Below, one piece after another: positions 1 to 9,132 of a stretch of DNA of 64,000 nucleotides. How positions within the stretch are numbered: position 1 is the first letter of the stretch; each line of letters begins with the position of its first letter. The DNA is taken from NCBI GenBank assembly GCA_002007745.1, contig CP019882.1, forward strand, positions 620,001 to 684,000, in the 5' to 3' direction. The notes under the pieces are model-generated. The model saw only the letters and a list, made by a program, of their open reading frames with translations. It did no database searches and was not told the origin of the DNA. Origin of the DNA: Mycolicibacterium litorale. GTDB lineage: Bacteria > Actinomycetota > Actinomycetes > Mycobacteriales > Mycobacteriaceae. The translations under genes were made by a program, and so were the position numbers.

Positions 1-1
1 C

Positions 2-280
2 GAGCAGCGCAGCGCCGAAGGTGGCTCGAAGGTCCCCGAGGACACCTTGACCAAGGTCGACGCCGCGATCACCGAGGCCAAGACGGCGCTCGCCGGTACC
101 GACATCGGGGCGATCAAGTCCGCGATGGAGAAGCTGGGTCAGGAAAGCCAGGCTCTCGGCCAGGCCATCTACGAGGCCACCCAGGCTGAGCAGGCCGCCG
201 GCGGCGGAGCCCAGGGCGGTTCCGGAGCCGACGATGTGGTGGACGCCGAAGTCGTTGACGACGATCAGGAGAAGAAGTGA
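2..280 (+). CDS. dnaK: Chaperone DnaK, C-terminal end (partial)
   Basis: Only the last ~92 codons are present; the gene is cut by the left window edge. The reading frame encodes the alpha-helical lid of an Hsp70 (repeated Ala/Glu/Lys with [20 protein letters not shown]) and a disordered acidic tail ending [16 protein letters not shown]. That tail matches the usual [11 protein letters not shown]-type end of actinobacterial DnaK. grpE follows with a GTGA overlap, the normal mycobacterial dnaK-grpE-dnaJ1-hspR order. Its promoter, where HspR would bind, lies outside the window. Identification is by C-terminal signature plus context and is secure. Confidence 0.95.
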   Translation, partial: EQRSAEGGSKVPEDTLTKVDAAITEAKTALAGTDIGAIKSAMEKLGQESQALGQAIYEATQAEQAAGGGAQGGSGADDVVDAEVVDDDQEKK

Positions 281-951
281 GCGAAGGTCACGCGGACGAA
301 CCGGTAACTGTCACCGACAAGCGCCGAATCGATCCCCTGACCGGCGACGTTCGCGAGTCCTCCGGAGGGCAGGAGCGAAGCGACGCAGGATATGGCACCG
401 GCCCGGCCCCCAGTGGGCCGGCGCCGGAGCCTTCCGGCGGGGACCAGGCCGACAAGGTCGCTGAACTCACTGCAGATCTGCAGCGGGTGCAGGCCGACTT
501 CGCCAACTACCGCAAGCGTGCGTTGCGCGATCAGCAGGTCGCCGGCGAGCGGGCCAAGGCCGTCGTGGTGAGCCAGCTGCTCACCGTGCTCGACGACCTC
601 GACCGCGCCCGCAGCCACGGCGATCTGGACACCGGCCCGCTGAAGTCGGTGGCCGACAAGCTGGTCTCCGCCCTGACCGGGCTGGGGTTGACTGCTTTCG
701 GCACCGAGGGCGACGAGTTCGACCCGTCGCTGCACGAGGCCGTGCAGCATGAGGGGGAGGGCTCCAAACCGGTGATCGGCACGGTGATGCGGCAGGGCTA
801 CCGACTCGGTGAGCAGGTGCTGCGGCACGCGCTCGTCGGGGTTGTCGACACCGTCGATGACGGATCCGCCGGGCCAGCCGGGCAATCCCAGAATGCCGAC
901 ACGCCTGTCAACAGTGAGCAGACCGGCGCGAAGAACGCAGAATCGAACTGA
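277..951 (+). CDS. grpE: Nucleotide exchange factor GrpE
   Basis: 224 aa. GrpE releases ADP from DnaK and resets the chaperone cycle in the cytoplasm. The sequence has a variable acidic N-terminus (about 1-60), a long coiled-coil containing [19 protein letters not shown] (about 65-95), and a C-terminal beta domain with [12 protein letters not shown] and the [16 protein letters not shown] signature. The GTG start at 277 overlaps the dnaK stop as GTGA, so translation is probably coupled to dnaK. Length and motif order are normal for mycobacterial GrpE. Confidence 0.97.
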   Translation: MSEGHADEPVTVTDKRRIDPLTGDVRESSGGQERSDAGYGTGPAPSGPAPEPSGGDQADKVAELTADLQRVQADFANYRKRALRDQQVAGERAKAVVVSQLLTVLDDLDRARSHGDLDTGPLKSVADKLVSALTGLGLTAFGTEGDEFDPSLHEAVQHEGEGSKPVIGTVMRQGYRLGEQVLRHALVGVVDTVDDGSAGPAGQSQNADTPVNSEQTGAKNAESN

Positions 952-986
952 CAACCATGACAACAGGTGAGAGGAGGTGACGCGGC

Positions 987-2180
987 ATGGTTCAACGCGA
1001 ATGGGTTGAGAAGGACTTCTACAAGGTGCTCGGCGTCTCCTCTGACGCCACTGAGGACGAGATCAAACGGGTGGCGCGCAAGCTGCTCGCCGAGAATCAC
1101 CCCGACCGCAACCCGGACAACCCGGCTGCCGACGAACGCTACAAGGAGGTCGGCGAGGCCCGCGATGTGCTGACCGATCCGGCCAAGCGCAAGGAGTACG
1201 ACGAGACCCGACGGATGTTCGCCGGCGGCGGCTTCGGCCGCCGATTCAACGGCGGCGGCGGTGGGGGCGGCGGCTTCGGCGGTTTCGGTGGCTACGACGC
1301 CGACGGTGCCGAGTTCAACCTGAACGACCTGTTCGACGCCGCCGGTCAGTCCGGCGGCGCGAACATCGGCGATCTGTTCGGCGGCTTGTTCGGCCGCGGC
1401 GCCCAGCCGCGGCCCAGCCGGCCCCGGCGCGGGAAGGACCTCGAGACCGAGACCGATCTCGACTTCCTGGAGGCGACCAAGGGTGTCGCCATGCCACTGC
1501 GGCTGACCAGCCCGGCGCCGTGCACCAACTGCCACGGCAGCGGTGCGCGTCCGGGCACCAGCCCGAAGGTGTGCCCGACCTGCAACGGCTCCGGGGTGAT
1601 CAACCGCAATCAGGGCGCGTTCGGATTCTCCGAGCCCTGCACCGACTGCCGGGGCAGCGGCTCGATCATCGAGCATCCGTGCGACGAGTGCCGGGGCACC
1701 GGGGTGACCACTCGAACGCGCACCATCAACGTCCGCATCCCACCGGGCGTCGAGGACGGTCAGCGCATCCGGCTGGCCGGTCAGGGTGAGGCTGGGCTGC
1801 GCGGAGCGCCGTCGGGCGACCTGTATGTGACCGTGCACGTGCGGCCCGACAAGGTGTTCGGCCGCGACGGTGATGATCTGACGGTCACCGTTCCGGTCAG
1901 CTTCACCGAGCTCGCCTTGGGCACAACGCTTTCGGTGCCAACCCTGGAAGGCAAGGTCGGAGTGCGGGTACCCAAGGGCACCGCCGACGGCCGAATCCTG
2001 CGGGTGCGTGGACGCGGTGTGCCCAAGCGCAGCGGCGGCCACGGCGACCTGCTGGTCACCGTGAAGGTCGCGGTGCCGCCGAACCTGGAGGGTGCCGCCC
2101 TGGAAGCCTTGGAGGCCTATGCGGCCGCCGAGCGGGCCAGCGGCTTCGACCCACGGGCGGGATGGGCGGGTAACCGCTGA
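987..2180 (+). CDS. dnaJ1: Chaperone DnaJ (DnaJ1)
   Basis: 397 aa type I Hsp40 co-chaperone that delivers substrates to DnaK and stimulates its ATPase. The J domain is at about 1-75 with the HPD motif in [11 protein letters not shown] Gly/Phe-rich linker follows (about 80-125). Four CxxCxGxG zinc-binding repeats are visible ([32 protein letters not shown]), then two C-terminal beta-sandwich domains. The ATG at 987 follows a strong ribosome site (gagaggaggtga). Its stop overlaps the hspR ATG by one base. Position after grpE and before hspR fits mycobacterial dnaJ1 rather than dnaJ2. Confidence 0.97.
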   Translation: MVQREWVEKDFYKVLGVSSDATEDEIKRVARKLLAENHPDRNPDNPAADERYKEVGEARDVLTDPAKRKEYDETRRMFAGGGFGRRFNGGGGGGGGFGGFGGYDADGAEFNLNDLFDAAGQSGGANIGDLFGGLFGRGAQPRPSRPRRGKDLETETDLDFLEATKGVAMPLRLTSPAPCTNCHGSGARPGTSPKVCPTCNGSGVINRNQGAFGFSEPCTDCRGSGSIIEHPCDECRGTGVTTRTRTINVRIPPGVEDGQRIRLAGQGEAGLRGAPSGDLYVTVHVRPDKVFGRDGDDLTVTVPVSFTELALGTTLSVPTLEGKVGVRVPKGTADGRILRVRGRGVPKRSGGHGDLLVTVKVAVPPNLEGAALEALEAYAAAERASGFDPRAGWAGNR

Positions 2181-2551
2181 TGGCCAGCTCCGATGAGGCT
2201 CGGACGTTTCTGATCTCCGTGGCCGCCGAGCTGGCCGGTATGCACGCGCAGACGCTGCGCACCTACGACCGGCTCGGTTTGGTCAGCCCACGCCGCAGTT
2301 CCGGTGGGGGGCGGCGCTATTCGGAGCGGGACGTGGAGCTGCTGCGCGAGGTGCAGCGACTCTCGCAGGACGAAGGTGTGAACCTGGCCGGGATCAAGCG
2401 GATCATCGAACTGACCAACCAGGTCGAGGCCCTGCAGTCCCGGATCGAGGAGATGGCCGAGGAACTGGAAGCACTGCGCGCCAACCAGCGCCGTGATTTG
2501 GCCGTGGTGCCGAAGAGCACCGCGCTGGTGGTGTGGAAGCCGCGGCGATAA
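2180..2551 (+). CDS. hspR: Heat-shock repressor HspR (MerR family)
   Basis: 123 aa autorepressor of the dnaK operon and of clpB, acting with DnaK as co-repressor in actinobacteria. It has an N-terminal MerR winged helix (VAAELAGMHAQTLRTYDRLG, then RRYSERDVELLREVQRL), followed by a helical segment with NLAGIKRIIELTNQVEALQ and a basic tail. Translation starts on the last base of the dnaJ1 stop, so the repressor is made in proportion to the operon. Its probable target is visible 17 kb away, upstream of clpB (19826-19846). Confidence 0.95.
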   Translation: MASSDEARTFLISVAAELAGMHAQTLRTYDRLGLVSPRRSSGGGRRYSERDVELLREVQRLSQDEGVNLAGIKRIIELTNQVEALQSRIEEMAEELEALRANQRRDLAVVPKSTALVVWKPRR

Positions 2552-2588
2552 GCCCCGACAGTCCCCGCAAGCGGGAAGCTCCAGTAAA

Positions 2589-2619
2589 GGCCCCCGACAT
2601 GCTCAGCGTGTCGGGGGCC
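2589..2619. terminator. Hairpin terminator between hspR and the convergent epimerase
   Basis: A perfect 11-bp stem (GGCCCCCGACA paired with TGTCGGGGGCC) encloses a 9-nt loop. It lies 38 nt after hspR and 20 nt before the end of the opposing gene, so it can serve both. There is only a weak T tract (ttacgtct), which is common for mycobacterial terminators. Confidence 0.75.
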
Positions 2620-2638
2620 TTACGTCTGCTCGCCGAGG

Positions 2639-3541
2639 TCAACTGACGCGGATGGTGAACGCCGACACCGCTGGCCGGCCCGGCACGGCGGTGCCATAGC
2701 CGCCCTTGCGCAGCGCGTTGGTGGGCGCCGCCATCGGCTCGATGGCCACCAGGTCCTCGGTGCCGGGGGCGAAGATCTGCGCGGCCGGGAACCCCTGCTG
2801 GAACACCACCTCGATGCGACGGTCAGCGCCGGACAGCGAGAACACCCCGCCCGGTGCCACCCCGTCGAAGCCGTCGTCGAAGATCTTGTCGCCCAACTGT
2901 TCGGCAAGTGCGGGCCATTCCTCGGAGTCCCCGGTGGGAATGCCCCAGTTGTCCACCGGGAGGTGACGCAGCGGCGGAGTCTGCAGTGTCCACTCCGCAC
3001 GGGGCACCCCGGGGATGGTCAGGTAGGGATGGAATCCGTAGCACATCGGCACCGACGCCGCGGTGGTGGGCGTCACGGTCGTCTCGACCGTCAACGCCCG
3101 GTCGGCCAGGGTGATGTCGAGTGTGACGATATGGGGAAAGGGGAAGCTGGCCAGCAGCCGCGGCTGCCCACTGAAATCCAGATCCGCGGTCAGGCGGTTC
3201 TCGGACTGCTCGGTGATCAGCCAGCCGGGGTAAGCCGAGAGCACACCGTGGATCACCAGACCGTGCTCGTCGGAGCGCACGCCACCCACCCCGGGGGTCA
3301 GCGTCACCGCGCCCCCGTCGAGCCCATAGCCGTTGGCGCTCAAGCGGTTCGCCCACGGATACAGGATGGGGATACCCATCGTCTTGCCGGTGGTCAGATA
3401 CGCCTGCAGCCCGCGGCGCTGGCCGAGCAGCTCGACACCGTCATCGGCCAGCGAGGTGCAGATCATGCCGGCGGAGGGTACGTAAGTGGCGGTCAGCGGG
3501 GAGGACGGATCGCGCAGGACGACGGAAGGCAGTTGCGCCAT
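2639..3541 (-). CDS. Aldose 1-epimerase (galactose mutarotase family)
   Basis: 300 aa cytoplasmic sugar mutarotase-like protein that would interconvert alpha and beta anomers of aldoses. Family-type segments are PILYPWANRLSANGY (substrate-side Asn-Arg), a conserved His in HGLVIHGVLS, CYGFHPYLTIPG, and a late region FAPGTEDLVAIEPMAAPTNA containing the Glu expected as catalytic base. Length is typical. It ends opposite hspR across a terminator. The ATG at 3541 lies 6 nt downstream of a TAGACT -10 element, so a leaderless start is likely. The exact sugar specificity cannot be read from the sequence. Confidence 0.85.
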   Translation of the reverse strand: MAQLPSVVLRDPSSPLTATYVPSAGMICTSLADDGVELLGQRRGLQAYLTTGKTMGIPILYPWANRLSANGYGLDGGAVTLTPGVGGVRSDEHGLVIHGVLSAYPGWLITEQSENRLTADLDFSGQPRLLASFPFPHIVTLDITLADRALTVETTVTPTTAASVPMCYGFHPYLTIPGVPRAEWTLQTPPLRHLPVDNWGIPTGDSEEWPALAEQLGDKIFDDGFDGVAPGGVFSLSGADRRIEVVFQQGFPAAQIFAPGTEDLVAIEPMAAPTNALRKGGYGTAVPGRPAVSAFTIRVS

Positions 3542-3547
3542 CGTCGG

Positions 3548-3553
3548 AGTCTA
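3548..3553 (-). promoter_or_regulatory. -10 element of the epimerase gene (leaderless start)
   Basis: TAGACT on the minus strand sits 6 nt before the epimerase ATG (3541). Its TAG is also the stop codon of the upstream acyl carrier protein gene. Confidence 0.45.
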
Positions 3554-3793
3554 ACGGTGGGCGGCGAGGTAGCTCGTCAGGTCGTCGATGGTCCGCAGCG
3601 AGGCATACTCCGACTCCGGGATGTCGACCTCGAAACGCTTGTGCAGCCGCACGAGGAAGTTCAGCCAGTCCATCGAATCCAGATCAACCTGATCGCGCAG
3701 CAGCTCGGTGTCGGACAGCTCACCCGCCTCGATCTCGGGTGCGATCGCCAGCAGTTCTTCGACCACCTGATCACGAATCTCGGCGTTGCTCAC
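3551..3793 (-). CDS. Acyl carrier protein (phosphopantetheine-binding)
   Basis: 80 aa, acidic, with the attachment-site motif DLDSMDW (Ser40) where 4'-phosphopantetheine would be added, then helix 2-3 residues LVRLHKRFEVDIPESEY. The start is the GTG at 3793, preceded by a good ribosome site (gaaggga); a longer upstream reading is just the shadow of the E2 gene. It is the last gene of the E1/E2 operon, 13 nt after the E2 stop. A dedicated ACP next to a 2-oxoacid dehydrogenase E2 suggests that the acyl group made by E1/E2 may be passed to this carrier; that is inference. Confidence 0.85.
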   Translation of the reverse strand: MSNAEIRDQVVEELLAIAPEIEAGELSDTELLRDQVDLDSMDWLNFLVRLHKRFEVDIPESEYASLRTIDDLTSYLAAHR

Positions 3794-3806
3794 GTCGTGC
3801 TCCCTT

Positions 3807-5018
3807 CTACAACTCGTGTGGCTGCTGCAGCAACCGGCTGATCTCGGCCAGGAACAGGGCGCCGCGGTGACCGTCGCTGGCTCGGTGATCGGCGGCCAGG
3901 CTGGCCTGCACCGTGGTGGCCACCCGGATGCCGCCATCGACGACGACGACCCGCTGCGCGGGCCGACCGAATCCGACCAGCGCCACCTGGGGTGGATAGA
4001 TGACGCCGAACACCGCGTCGACACCCTTGTCACCGAGATTGGTGACGGTGATGGTCGGATCGGACATTTCCGAACTGCGCAGCGACCCGGCCCTGGCCCG
4101 CGCCACCAGGTCGGTCAGGTCGCGCATCAGTTCGTCGAGCTTCTTCTCGTTCACGTCGTGGATGGCCGGTGCCACCAGGCCTCCGCCGCGCAGCGAGATG
4201 GCAACGCCGACATGAACTCCGGTCGCCGGCTGGAAGCCGTCGTCGCGCCAGAACCCGTTGAACTCGCCGAAGCGCTGTGCGGCCAGGGCCACCGCCTTGA
4301 GCTGCAGCACCGCCGGCAGCAGCCGGTCGGTGATCGGCCGGTTGAGGTTCTGCTCGGTCAACCACCCGAGCGCGGCGTCGAGGATCATCTCGTCGGACAG
4401 GTAGTAGTGCGGGATCTCCCGTTTGGAGTGGCTCATCGCCGCGGCGATCGAGGCCCGCATCGCCGCGCCGCGTGCCGCGGCCTTCTCGGCCGCCGACTTC
4501 GGTTCGGCGGGTGCCGACGGGGGCGGCGTGGGCTCGGTGTGGTGGGCGGTGGCCGCGGCATGCTCGACGTCGGCCAGGATGATCGCGCCCTGCGGGCCGG
4601 TCCCGGTCACCGTTGTGAGGTCGACGCCGAGCGAGGCCGCGGTACGCCGCGCCACCGGTGACACCCAGAGCCGGTGGCCGATCGGAGAGCTTGCGACGGC
4701 GGGGGACAGAGGCGGTGGCGCCTGGTCGTGCCGAGTCTGCGGCGCGGCCACCGGCGCCGCGTCGTGCGGGGCCGCCTGCTCCCCGGCTTCCAGCAGGGTT
4801 GCCAGCGGTGTGCCGACCGCTACCGTCTGCCCGATCGGAACGAGCAGCTCGCCGACCACGCCGTCGTGCCAGCATTCGATTTCGACTGCGGCCTTGGTGG
4901 TTTCGACGACGGCGACGACTTGGCCACGGGTGACGGCGTCACCGGGCTTGACCAGCCACTCGTTGAGAGTGCCCTCGTCCATATCGGCGCCGAGGGCCGG
5001 CATGGTGAACTCGATCAT
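3807..5018 (-). CDS. Dihydrolipoamide acyltransferase (E2) of a 2-oxoacid/acetoin dehydrogenase-type complex
   Basis: 403 aa. One lipoyl domain at 1-75 has the lipoylation Lys42 in [13 protein letters not shown] Pro/Ala linker is followed by a peripheral-subunit-binding domain around 130-165 ([29 protein letters not shown]), then the catalytic acyltransferase core. The active-site motif is HRASDG near residue 378, matching HRxxDG. The ATG at 5018 overlaps the E1beta stop (ATGA). One lipoyl domain and this length fit acetoin or branched-chain type E2 more than the multi-lipoyl mycobacterial DlaT. No E3 gene lies nearby, so a general lipoamide dehydrogenase must serve. Substrate is not determined. 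Confidence 0.88.
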   Translation of the reverse strand: MIEFTMPALGADMDEGTLNEWLVKPGDAVTRGQVVAVVETTKAAVEIECWHDGVVGELLVPIGQTVAVGTPLATLLEAGEQAAPHDAAPVAAPQTRHDQAPPPLSPAVASSPIGHRLWVSPVARRTAASLGVDLTTVTGTGPQGAIILADVEHAAATAHHTEPTPPPSAPAEPKSAAEKAAARGAAMRASIAAAMSHSKREIPHYYLSDEMILDAALGWLTEQNLNRPITDRLLPAVLQLKAVALAAQRFGEFNGFWRDDGFQPATGVHVGVAISLRGGGLVAPAIHDVNEKKLDELMRDLTDLVARARAGSLRSSEMSDPTITVTNLGDKGVDAVFGVIYPPQVALVGFGRPAQRVVVVDGGIRVATTVQASLAADHRASDGHRGALFLAEISRLLQQPHEL

Positions 5019-6010
5019 GGGTGCACATCCTCGGCCCGCCGGTCTCCGAACAGGCCTTGGACCGCCGCCACGATCTTGTCGACCTGCGGCAGCGCGGCCT
5101 CCTCGAGATGCTTGGCATAGGGAATCGGCACCTCGACGGTGCACACCCGGGCGACGGGGGCGTCGAGGTCGAAGAACGCCCCTTCGACGATGCGGGCACT
5201 GATCTCTGCGGCAAGGCTGCCGGTACGCCAGCCTTCGTCGATCACCACGGCGCGGTGGGTTTTGCGTACCGAGTCCAAGATCGTCGCGTCGTCCAGGGGA
5301 CGCAGCACCCGCAGGTCGATCACGTCGCACTCGATTCCGGCCAGCGTCAGCTGGTCGGCGGCGTCGAGCACCTTGGGGACGCACCCGCCGTAGGTGACGA
5401 GCGTGACGTCGGTTCCGCTGCGGCGCAACGCGGCTCGACTGATGTCGGTAGGTCCCAGGGTGTCCAGGTCCACGGAGGTGTTGTACAGCTGGACGTGTTC
5501 GAACATGATGACCGGGTCGGGGTCGGCCAGCGCGGTCAGCAGCATCCCGTAGGCATCGGCGACCGTGGCCGGGGCGATCACGGTGATGCCGGGTATGTGG
5601 GCATACCAGCCTTCCAGGCTGTGCGAGTGCTGGGCGGCCAGCTGGCGGCCGGCGCCGGTGGCCATCCGTACCACCAGCGGCACCGAGAACTGCCCGCCGG
5701 ACATGTGTCGCAGTGCGGCGGCGGTGTTCACGATCTGGTCGAGGGCCAGCAGGCTGAAGTTGACCGTCATCACCTCGACGATCGGCCGTAGACCGCCCAG
5801 CGCCGCGCCGATCCCGATGCCGACGAAGCCCAGTTCGGACAGCGGGGTGTCGCGGATCCGCTCCGGTCCGAACTCCTCGAGCAGGCCCTTGGAGGCGGCG
5901 TAGGTGCCGCCGTAGCGGCCGACGTCCTCGCCGAGCAGGACGACGCGGTCGTCGTTGCGCATGGCCTCGCGGATCGCGTCGTGGACGGCGTTGCGGTAGG
6001 TGGTCTTCAC
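5015..6010 (-). CDS. E1 component beta subunit, thiamine-dependent 2-oxoacid/acetoin dehydrogenase
   Basis: 331 aa transketolase-like subunit. It begins [20 protein letters not shown] with the family segments [39 protein letters not shown] and [18 protein letters not shown], and ends with the E2-binding C-terminal domain ([16 protein letters not shown]). With E1alpha it forms the heterotetramer that decarboxylates the 2-oxoacid (or cleaves acetoin) and reductively acylates the lipoyl arm of E2. The GTG start at 6010 overlaps the E1alpha stop as GTGA and the end overlaps E2 as ATGA, giving tight coupling of all three subunits. Confidence 0.9.
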   Translation of the reverse strand: MKTTYRNAVHDAIREAMRNDDRVVLLGEDVGRYGGTYAASKGLLEEFGPERIRDTPLSELGFVGIGIGAALGGLRPIVEVMTVNFSLLALDQIVNTAAALRHMSGGQFSVPLVVRMATGAGRQLAAQHSHSLEGWYAHIPGITVIAPATVADAYGMLLTALADPDPVIMFEHVQLYNTSVDLDTLGPTDISRAALRRSGTDVTLVTYGGCVPKVLDAADQLTLAGIECDVIDLRVLRPLDDATILDSVRKTHRAVVIDEGWRTGSLAAEISARIVEGAFFDLDAPVARVCTVEVPIPYAKHLEEAALPQVDKIVAAVQGLFGDRRAEDVHP

Positions 6011-6987
6011 GCGAGTGCCTCCGAACCGGCCGGCGTCATCAGATCCCGGGTGAGTTCGTCGACACCCTCCAGCGTTCCCGCCTCGGCGTAGGCGACGGCG
6101 TCGGCGACCTCGGTGGCGGCGGCCCGCTCCATCGCGGCGATGTCGTCGGCGGTCAGGACGCCGCCGGCCAGACACTGCTCGGAGAACAGCCGAATCGGGT
6201 CGCGTTCGCGCCAATGCTCGACTTCGGCCTTCTCCCGGTACAACTCGGGATCGAACATCGAATGCGGCCGGAACCGGTAGGTGCGGAACTCGACGAAGAA
6301 CGGGCCGCCCTCGGTGCGGATGTGCTCGACCGCCGCGGCAGTGGTTGTGTGACAAGCCAGCACGTCCATGCCGTCGACCGATGCGGTGGGCACCCGGTAG
6401 GACGCCGCCTTGGCGGTGAGATCGGTCTGCGACAGTTCCCGGTCGATGGCGGTGCCCATCGCATAGCGATTGTTCTCGCACAGATACAGCACCGGCAGTT
6501 GCCACAATTCGGCCATGTTCAGCGACTCGTGGAACGCGCCTTCGGCGATGGCGCCCTCACCGAAATAGCAGGCGGTGACCCGGTTGCGCTTCAACTGGGC
6601 GTCGGCGAACGCCAGCCCGGTGGCCAACGGAAGCCCACCGGCGACGATGGCGTTGCCGCCGTAGAACCGCCGGGAGGCGTCGAACAGGTGCATCGACCCG
6701 CCGCGCCCCCGCGAGCAGCCCTGCTGCTTGCCGAACATCTCGGCCATGATCGAGGTCATCGGCAGCCCGCGCAGCAGGGCGTGGGCGTGCTCGCGGTAGG
6801 TGGCCACCACGGCGTCGTCGGAACCCAGGGTGCGCAGCGAGCCCGCCGCAACCGCCTCCTCACCGACGTAAAGATGCAGGAAGCCGCGGATCTTTGCGGC
6901 GCTGTACATTTCGGCGCATTTCTCTTCCATCCGGCGCACCCGGATCATGTCGCCGAGCAAGCCGCGGGCCAGGCCTGGGTCGGTCAC
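6007..6987 (-). CDS. E1 component alpha subunit, thiamine-dependent 2-oxoacid/acetoin dehydrogenase
   Basis: 326 aa. The thiamine diphosphate-binding motif runs from [10 protein letters not shown] to CENN (GEG in place of the commoner GDG). Other family segments are [27 protein letters not shown], and the phosphorylation-loop-like [11 protein letters not shown]. This subunit carries the cofactor and starts the decarboxylation. The GTG start at 6987 overlaps the stop of the upstream acyl-CoA synthetase gene (GTGA). Length and order alpha-beta-E2 are normal; pyruvate and acetoin dehydrogenase types cannot be separated by eye. Confidence 0.9.
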   Translation of the reverse strand: MTDPGLARGLLGDMIRVRRMEEKCAEMYSAAKIRGFLHLYVGEEAVAAGSLRTLGSDDAVVATYREHAHALLRGLPMTSIMAEMFGKQQGCSRGRGGSMHLFDASRRFYGGNAIVAGGLPLATGLAFADAQLKRNRVTACYFGEGAIAEGAFHESLNMAELWQLPVLYLCENNRYAMGTAIDRELSQTDLTAKAASYRVPTASVDGMDVLACHTTTAAAVEHIRTEGGPFFVEFRTYRFRPHSMFDPELYREKAEVEHWRERDPIRLFSEQCLAGGVLTADDIAAMERAAATEVADAVAYAEAGTLEGVDELTRDLMTPAGSEALA

Positions 6988-8771
6988 GCCGTCACCTCCT
7001 GGCCGTGCCGGGCGCCGGTGGACTCCACCGTCGAGGTGTCGCCCTCGGGCAGCCCGAGCTCGCGGGCCTTGAGCAGGCGACGCATGATCTTGCCGGAGCG
7101 AGTGTGTGGCAACGCGTCGACGAAGTCGATCTCCTTGGGCGCCACCGCCGCTCCCAGACGTTTCCTGGCGTGCCCCATCAGGTCACGGCGCAGCTCGTCG
7201 TCACCGGTGTAACCGGTCTTGAGGGTCACGAACGCCTTGACCAGCTCACCGTAAGTAGGGTCGGGTTTGCCGATCACCGCCGCTTCGGCCACCGCGGGAT
7301 GGTCGGTCAGCACGTTCTCCACCTCGAACGGGCCGATCAGGTGTCCGGAGGACTTGATCACGTCATCGGCGCGCCCGACGAACCAGAAGTATCCGTCGGC
7401 GTCGCGCTTGACCAGGTCACCAGAGAGGTACAGGTCCGCGGAGAAGCATTTCCGGTACCGCTCGTCCTGATGCAGATAGCCGCGGAACATCGACGGCCAG
7501 CCGACCCGCAACGCCAGTTCGCCTTCGACGTCGGGGGCCTCGACGATGCTGACCGCGCCGGTGTCGTCGCGGTGCACCACCACGGCGTCCACCCCCGGTA
7601 GCGGCCGCCCCATCGACCCCGGCTTGATGTCGAACGCGGGAGTGTTGGCCACCATGATGCCGCCGGTCTCGGTCTGCCACCAATTGTCGTGAATCGGTAA
7701 GCCCAGCACCCGTTTTCCCCACCAGACCGCCTCGGCATTGAGTGGCTCACCGACACTGGCGATGAACCGCAGCTTGGGGAAGCGGTATCTGGCCGGCAAT
7801 TCCGGGCCGGCTTTGATCAACATCCGGATGGCGGTCGGTGCGGTGTACCACACCGTCACCTGCTGGTCCTGCAGGATCCGGTACCAGCGCTCGGCGTCGA
7901 ATTCCGCCTCGTCGATGATGGAGGTGACCCCGTGCAGCAGCGGCGCGATGATTCCGTACGAGGTACCGGTGACCCAGCCCGGATCGGCAGTGCACCAATA
8001 GATGTCATCGTCATGGAGATCCAGGGCGTAGCGGCCGGTGATGTAGTGCATGGCCACCGCGCCGTGGACGTGCTGGGCGCCCTTGGGTGTTCCGGTGGTG
8101 CCGCTGGTGAAATGCAGCAGCGACGGGTCGTCGGCACCGGTGGGCTCGATGGGGGCGTCGTCGGTGGCGGCGTCCATCAACCGGTGGAAGTTCTGGGTGC
8201 CCTCGATATCGGCGTGGCCGTCGTCACCGACCACCAGGACATGCTTGACCGTCGTCAACTCGGCACGGATCTTGGCGATCTTGCGCTGGTAGATCGCGGC
8301 CGTGGTCACCAGCACGTCGGCGGCGCCGATGCCGACCCGGGTGGCGATGGGCTCGGGCCCGAATGCCGAGAACAGCGGAGAGACGACGCTCCCGTTGCGC
8401 AGCGCTCCGAGGATGCTGACATACAGTTCGGGGACGCGGCCCATGATGACGAACACCCGGTCGCCCTTGCCGATGCCCAGCCCGCGCAACACGTTGGTGA
8501 ATCGCCGGGTGAGCCGGCCCAACTCGGCATAGCTGAGGTCGTGGGTGGTCAGGTCGGCGGTGTCGGCGATGAACCGCAGGGCGGTCCGGCCGGCCTCGGG
8601 GCCCTCGGCGTGGCGGTCCACCGCGGCATAGGCGATGTTGCAGCCGCCGGCGCCCATGCCGGCGCATACGTCGGGCACCGTCGCCCAGTCGAACGCAGCG
8701 CGGGACCGGGCATAGTCGGCGAGGTTGGGCGCCACCTTCAGGTCCTCGGCGCCTTTGTGGATGACGTCCAT
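6984..8771 (-). CDS. Acetyl-CoA synthetase-like AMP-forming acyl-CoA ligase
   Basis: 595 aa ANL-superfamily ligase. The P-loop-like A3 motif is [20 protein letters not shown]. Further on are [12 protein letters not shown] and [10 protein letters not shown], typical of acetate/propionate ligases. The C-terminal hinge region has [18 protein letters not shown] and the catalytic Lys context [15 protein letters not shown]. It should convert a short carboxylate, CoA and ATP to acyl-CoA, AMP and PPi. The length is nearer to the shorter B. subtilis AcsA-type enzymes than to the ~650 aa enteric Acs. It is 8 nt after a small upstream gene and overlaps E1alpha, so it belongs to the E1/E2/ACP operon. Confidence 0.9.
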   Translation of the reverse strand: MDVIHKGAEDLKVAPNLADYARSRAAFDWATVPDVCAGMGAGGCNIAYAAVDRHAEGPEAGRTALRFIADTADLTTHDLSYAELGRLTRRFTNVLRGLGIGKGDRVFVIMGRVPELYVSILGALRNGSVVSPLFSAFGPEPIATRVGIGAADVLVTTAAIYQRKIAKIRAELTTVKHVLVVGDDGHADIEGTQNFHRLMDAATDDAPIEPTGADDPSLLHFTSGTTGTPKGAQHVHGAVAMHYITGRYALDLHDDDIYWCTADPGWVTGTSYGIIAPLLHGVTSIIDEAEFDAERWYRILQDQQVTVWYTAPTAIRMLIKAGPELPARYRFPKLRFIASVGEPLNAEAVWWGKRVLGLPIHDNWWQTETGGIMVANTPAFDIKPGSMGRPLPGVDAVVVHRDDTGAVSIVEAPDVEGELALRVGWPSMFRGYLHQDERYRKCFSADLYLSGDLVKRDADGYFWFVGRADDVIKSSGHLIGPFEVENVLTDHPAVAEAAVIGKPDPTYGELVKAFVTLKTGYTGDDELRRDLMGHARKRLGAAVAPKEIDFVDALPHTRSGKIMRRLLKARELGLPEGDTSTVESTGARHGQEVTA

Positions 8772-8779
8772 GATTCCTC

Positions 8780-9040
8780 TCAGGCGTGGGGCGGGGACAG
8801 CACACCGTCACGGCGCGCCCGGCCCAGGTTGGCCATCACGCGCTCGAGCACGGTGGCGTAGGCGGCACCGTCTTTGAGGATGTCCTCGCGATGCTGGCGG
8901 CGCAGGTAGGCGTCGAGGCGTCGTTCCAGCGGCCAATCCCAATAGGTTCGTCCGGTGTACGGCGAACACAGGAAGTGCCAAGCGACGGTATCGAGTTCGC
9001 CGGCGTCGGCCCCGTCAGTCGGACCGGCAGTCGTCATCAC
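8780..9040 (-). CDS. Conserved small hypothetical protein, first gene of the E1/E2/ACP operon
   Basis: 86 aa with no recognised domain. The sequence is soluble-looking, with aromatic residues in [19 protein letters not shown] followed by a basic helix ([19 protein letters not shown]). Two adjacent ATG codons at 9040 and 9037 are possible starts behind a GAGGGG ribosome site. It is 8 nt upstream of the acyl-CoA ligase, so it is co-transcribed with it. Typical GC-rich third positions support it as a real gene. Function is unknown; an accessory role for the complex is only a guess. Confidence 0.7.
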   Translation of the reverse strand: MMTTAGPTDGADAGELDTVAWHFLCSPYTGRTYWDWPLERRLDAYLRRQHREDILKDGAAYATVLERVMANLGRARRDGVLSPPHA

Positions 9041-9098
9041 AGCCCCTCACTGCTAACCCCCTGACTGTGATGCTCGTCTCAGTGGCAGCCGGGTGAAA

Positions 9099-9112
9099 GG
9101 GACAAAAGTCAC
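9099..9112. promoter_or_regulatory. DosR-like (or CRP-like) palindromic box upstream of the E1/E2/ACP operon
   Basis: On the minus strand the core GTGACTTTTGTCCC matches 12 of 14 positions of the mycobacterial DosR core GGGACTWWAGTCCC as remembered. The same bases can be read as TGTGA-N6-TCCCT, 8 of 10 positions of a CRP site. It lies 59-72 bp upstream of the first start codon (9040), a normal activator distance. The neighbouring divergent space contains no other clear operator. Confidence 0.4.
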
Positions 9113-9132
9113 ACAACTAGTGGCCGCCGGCC

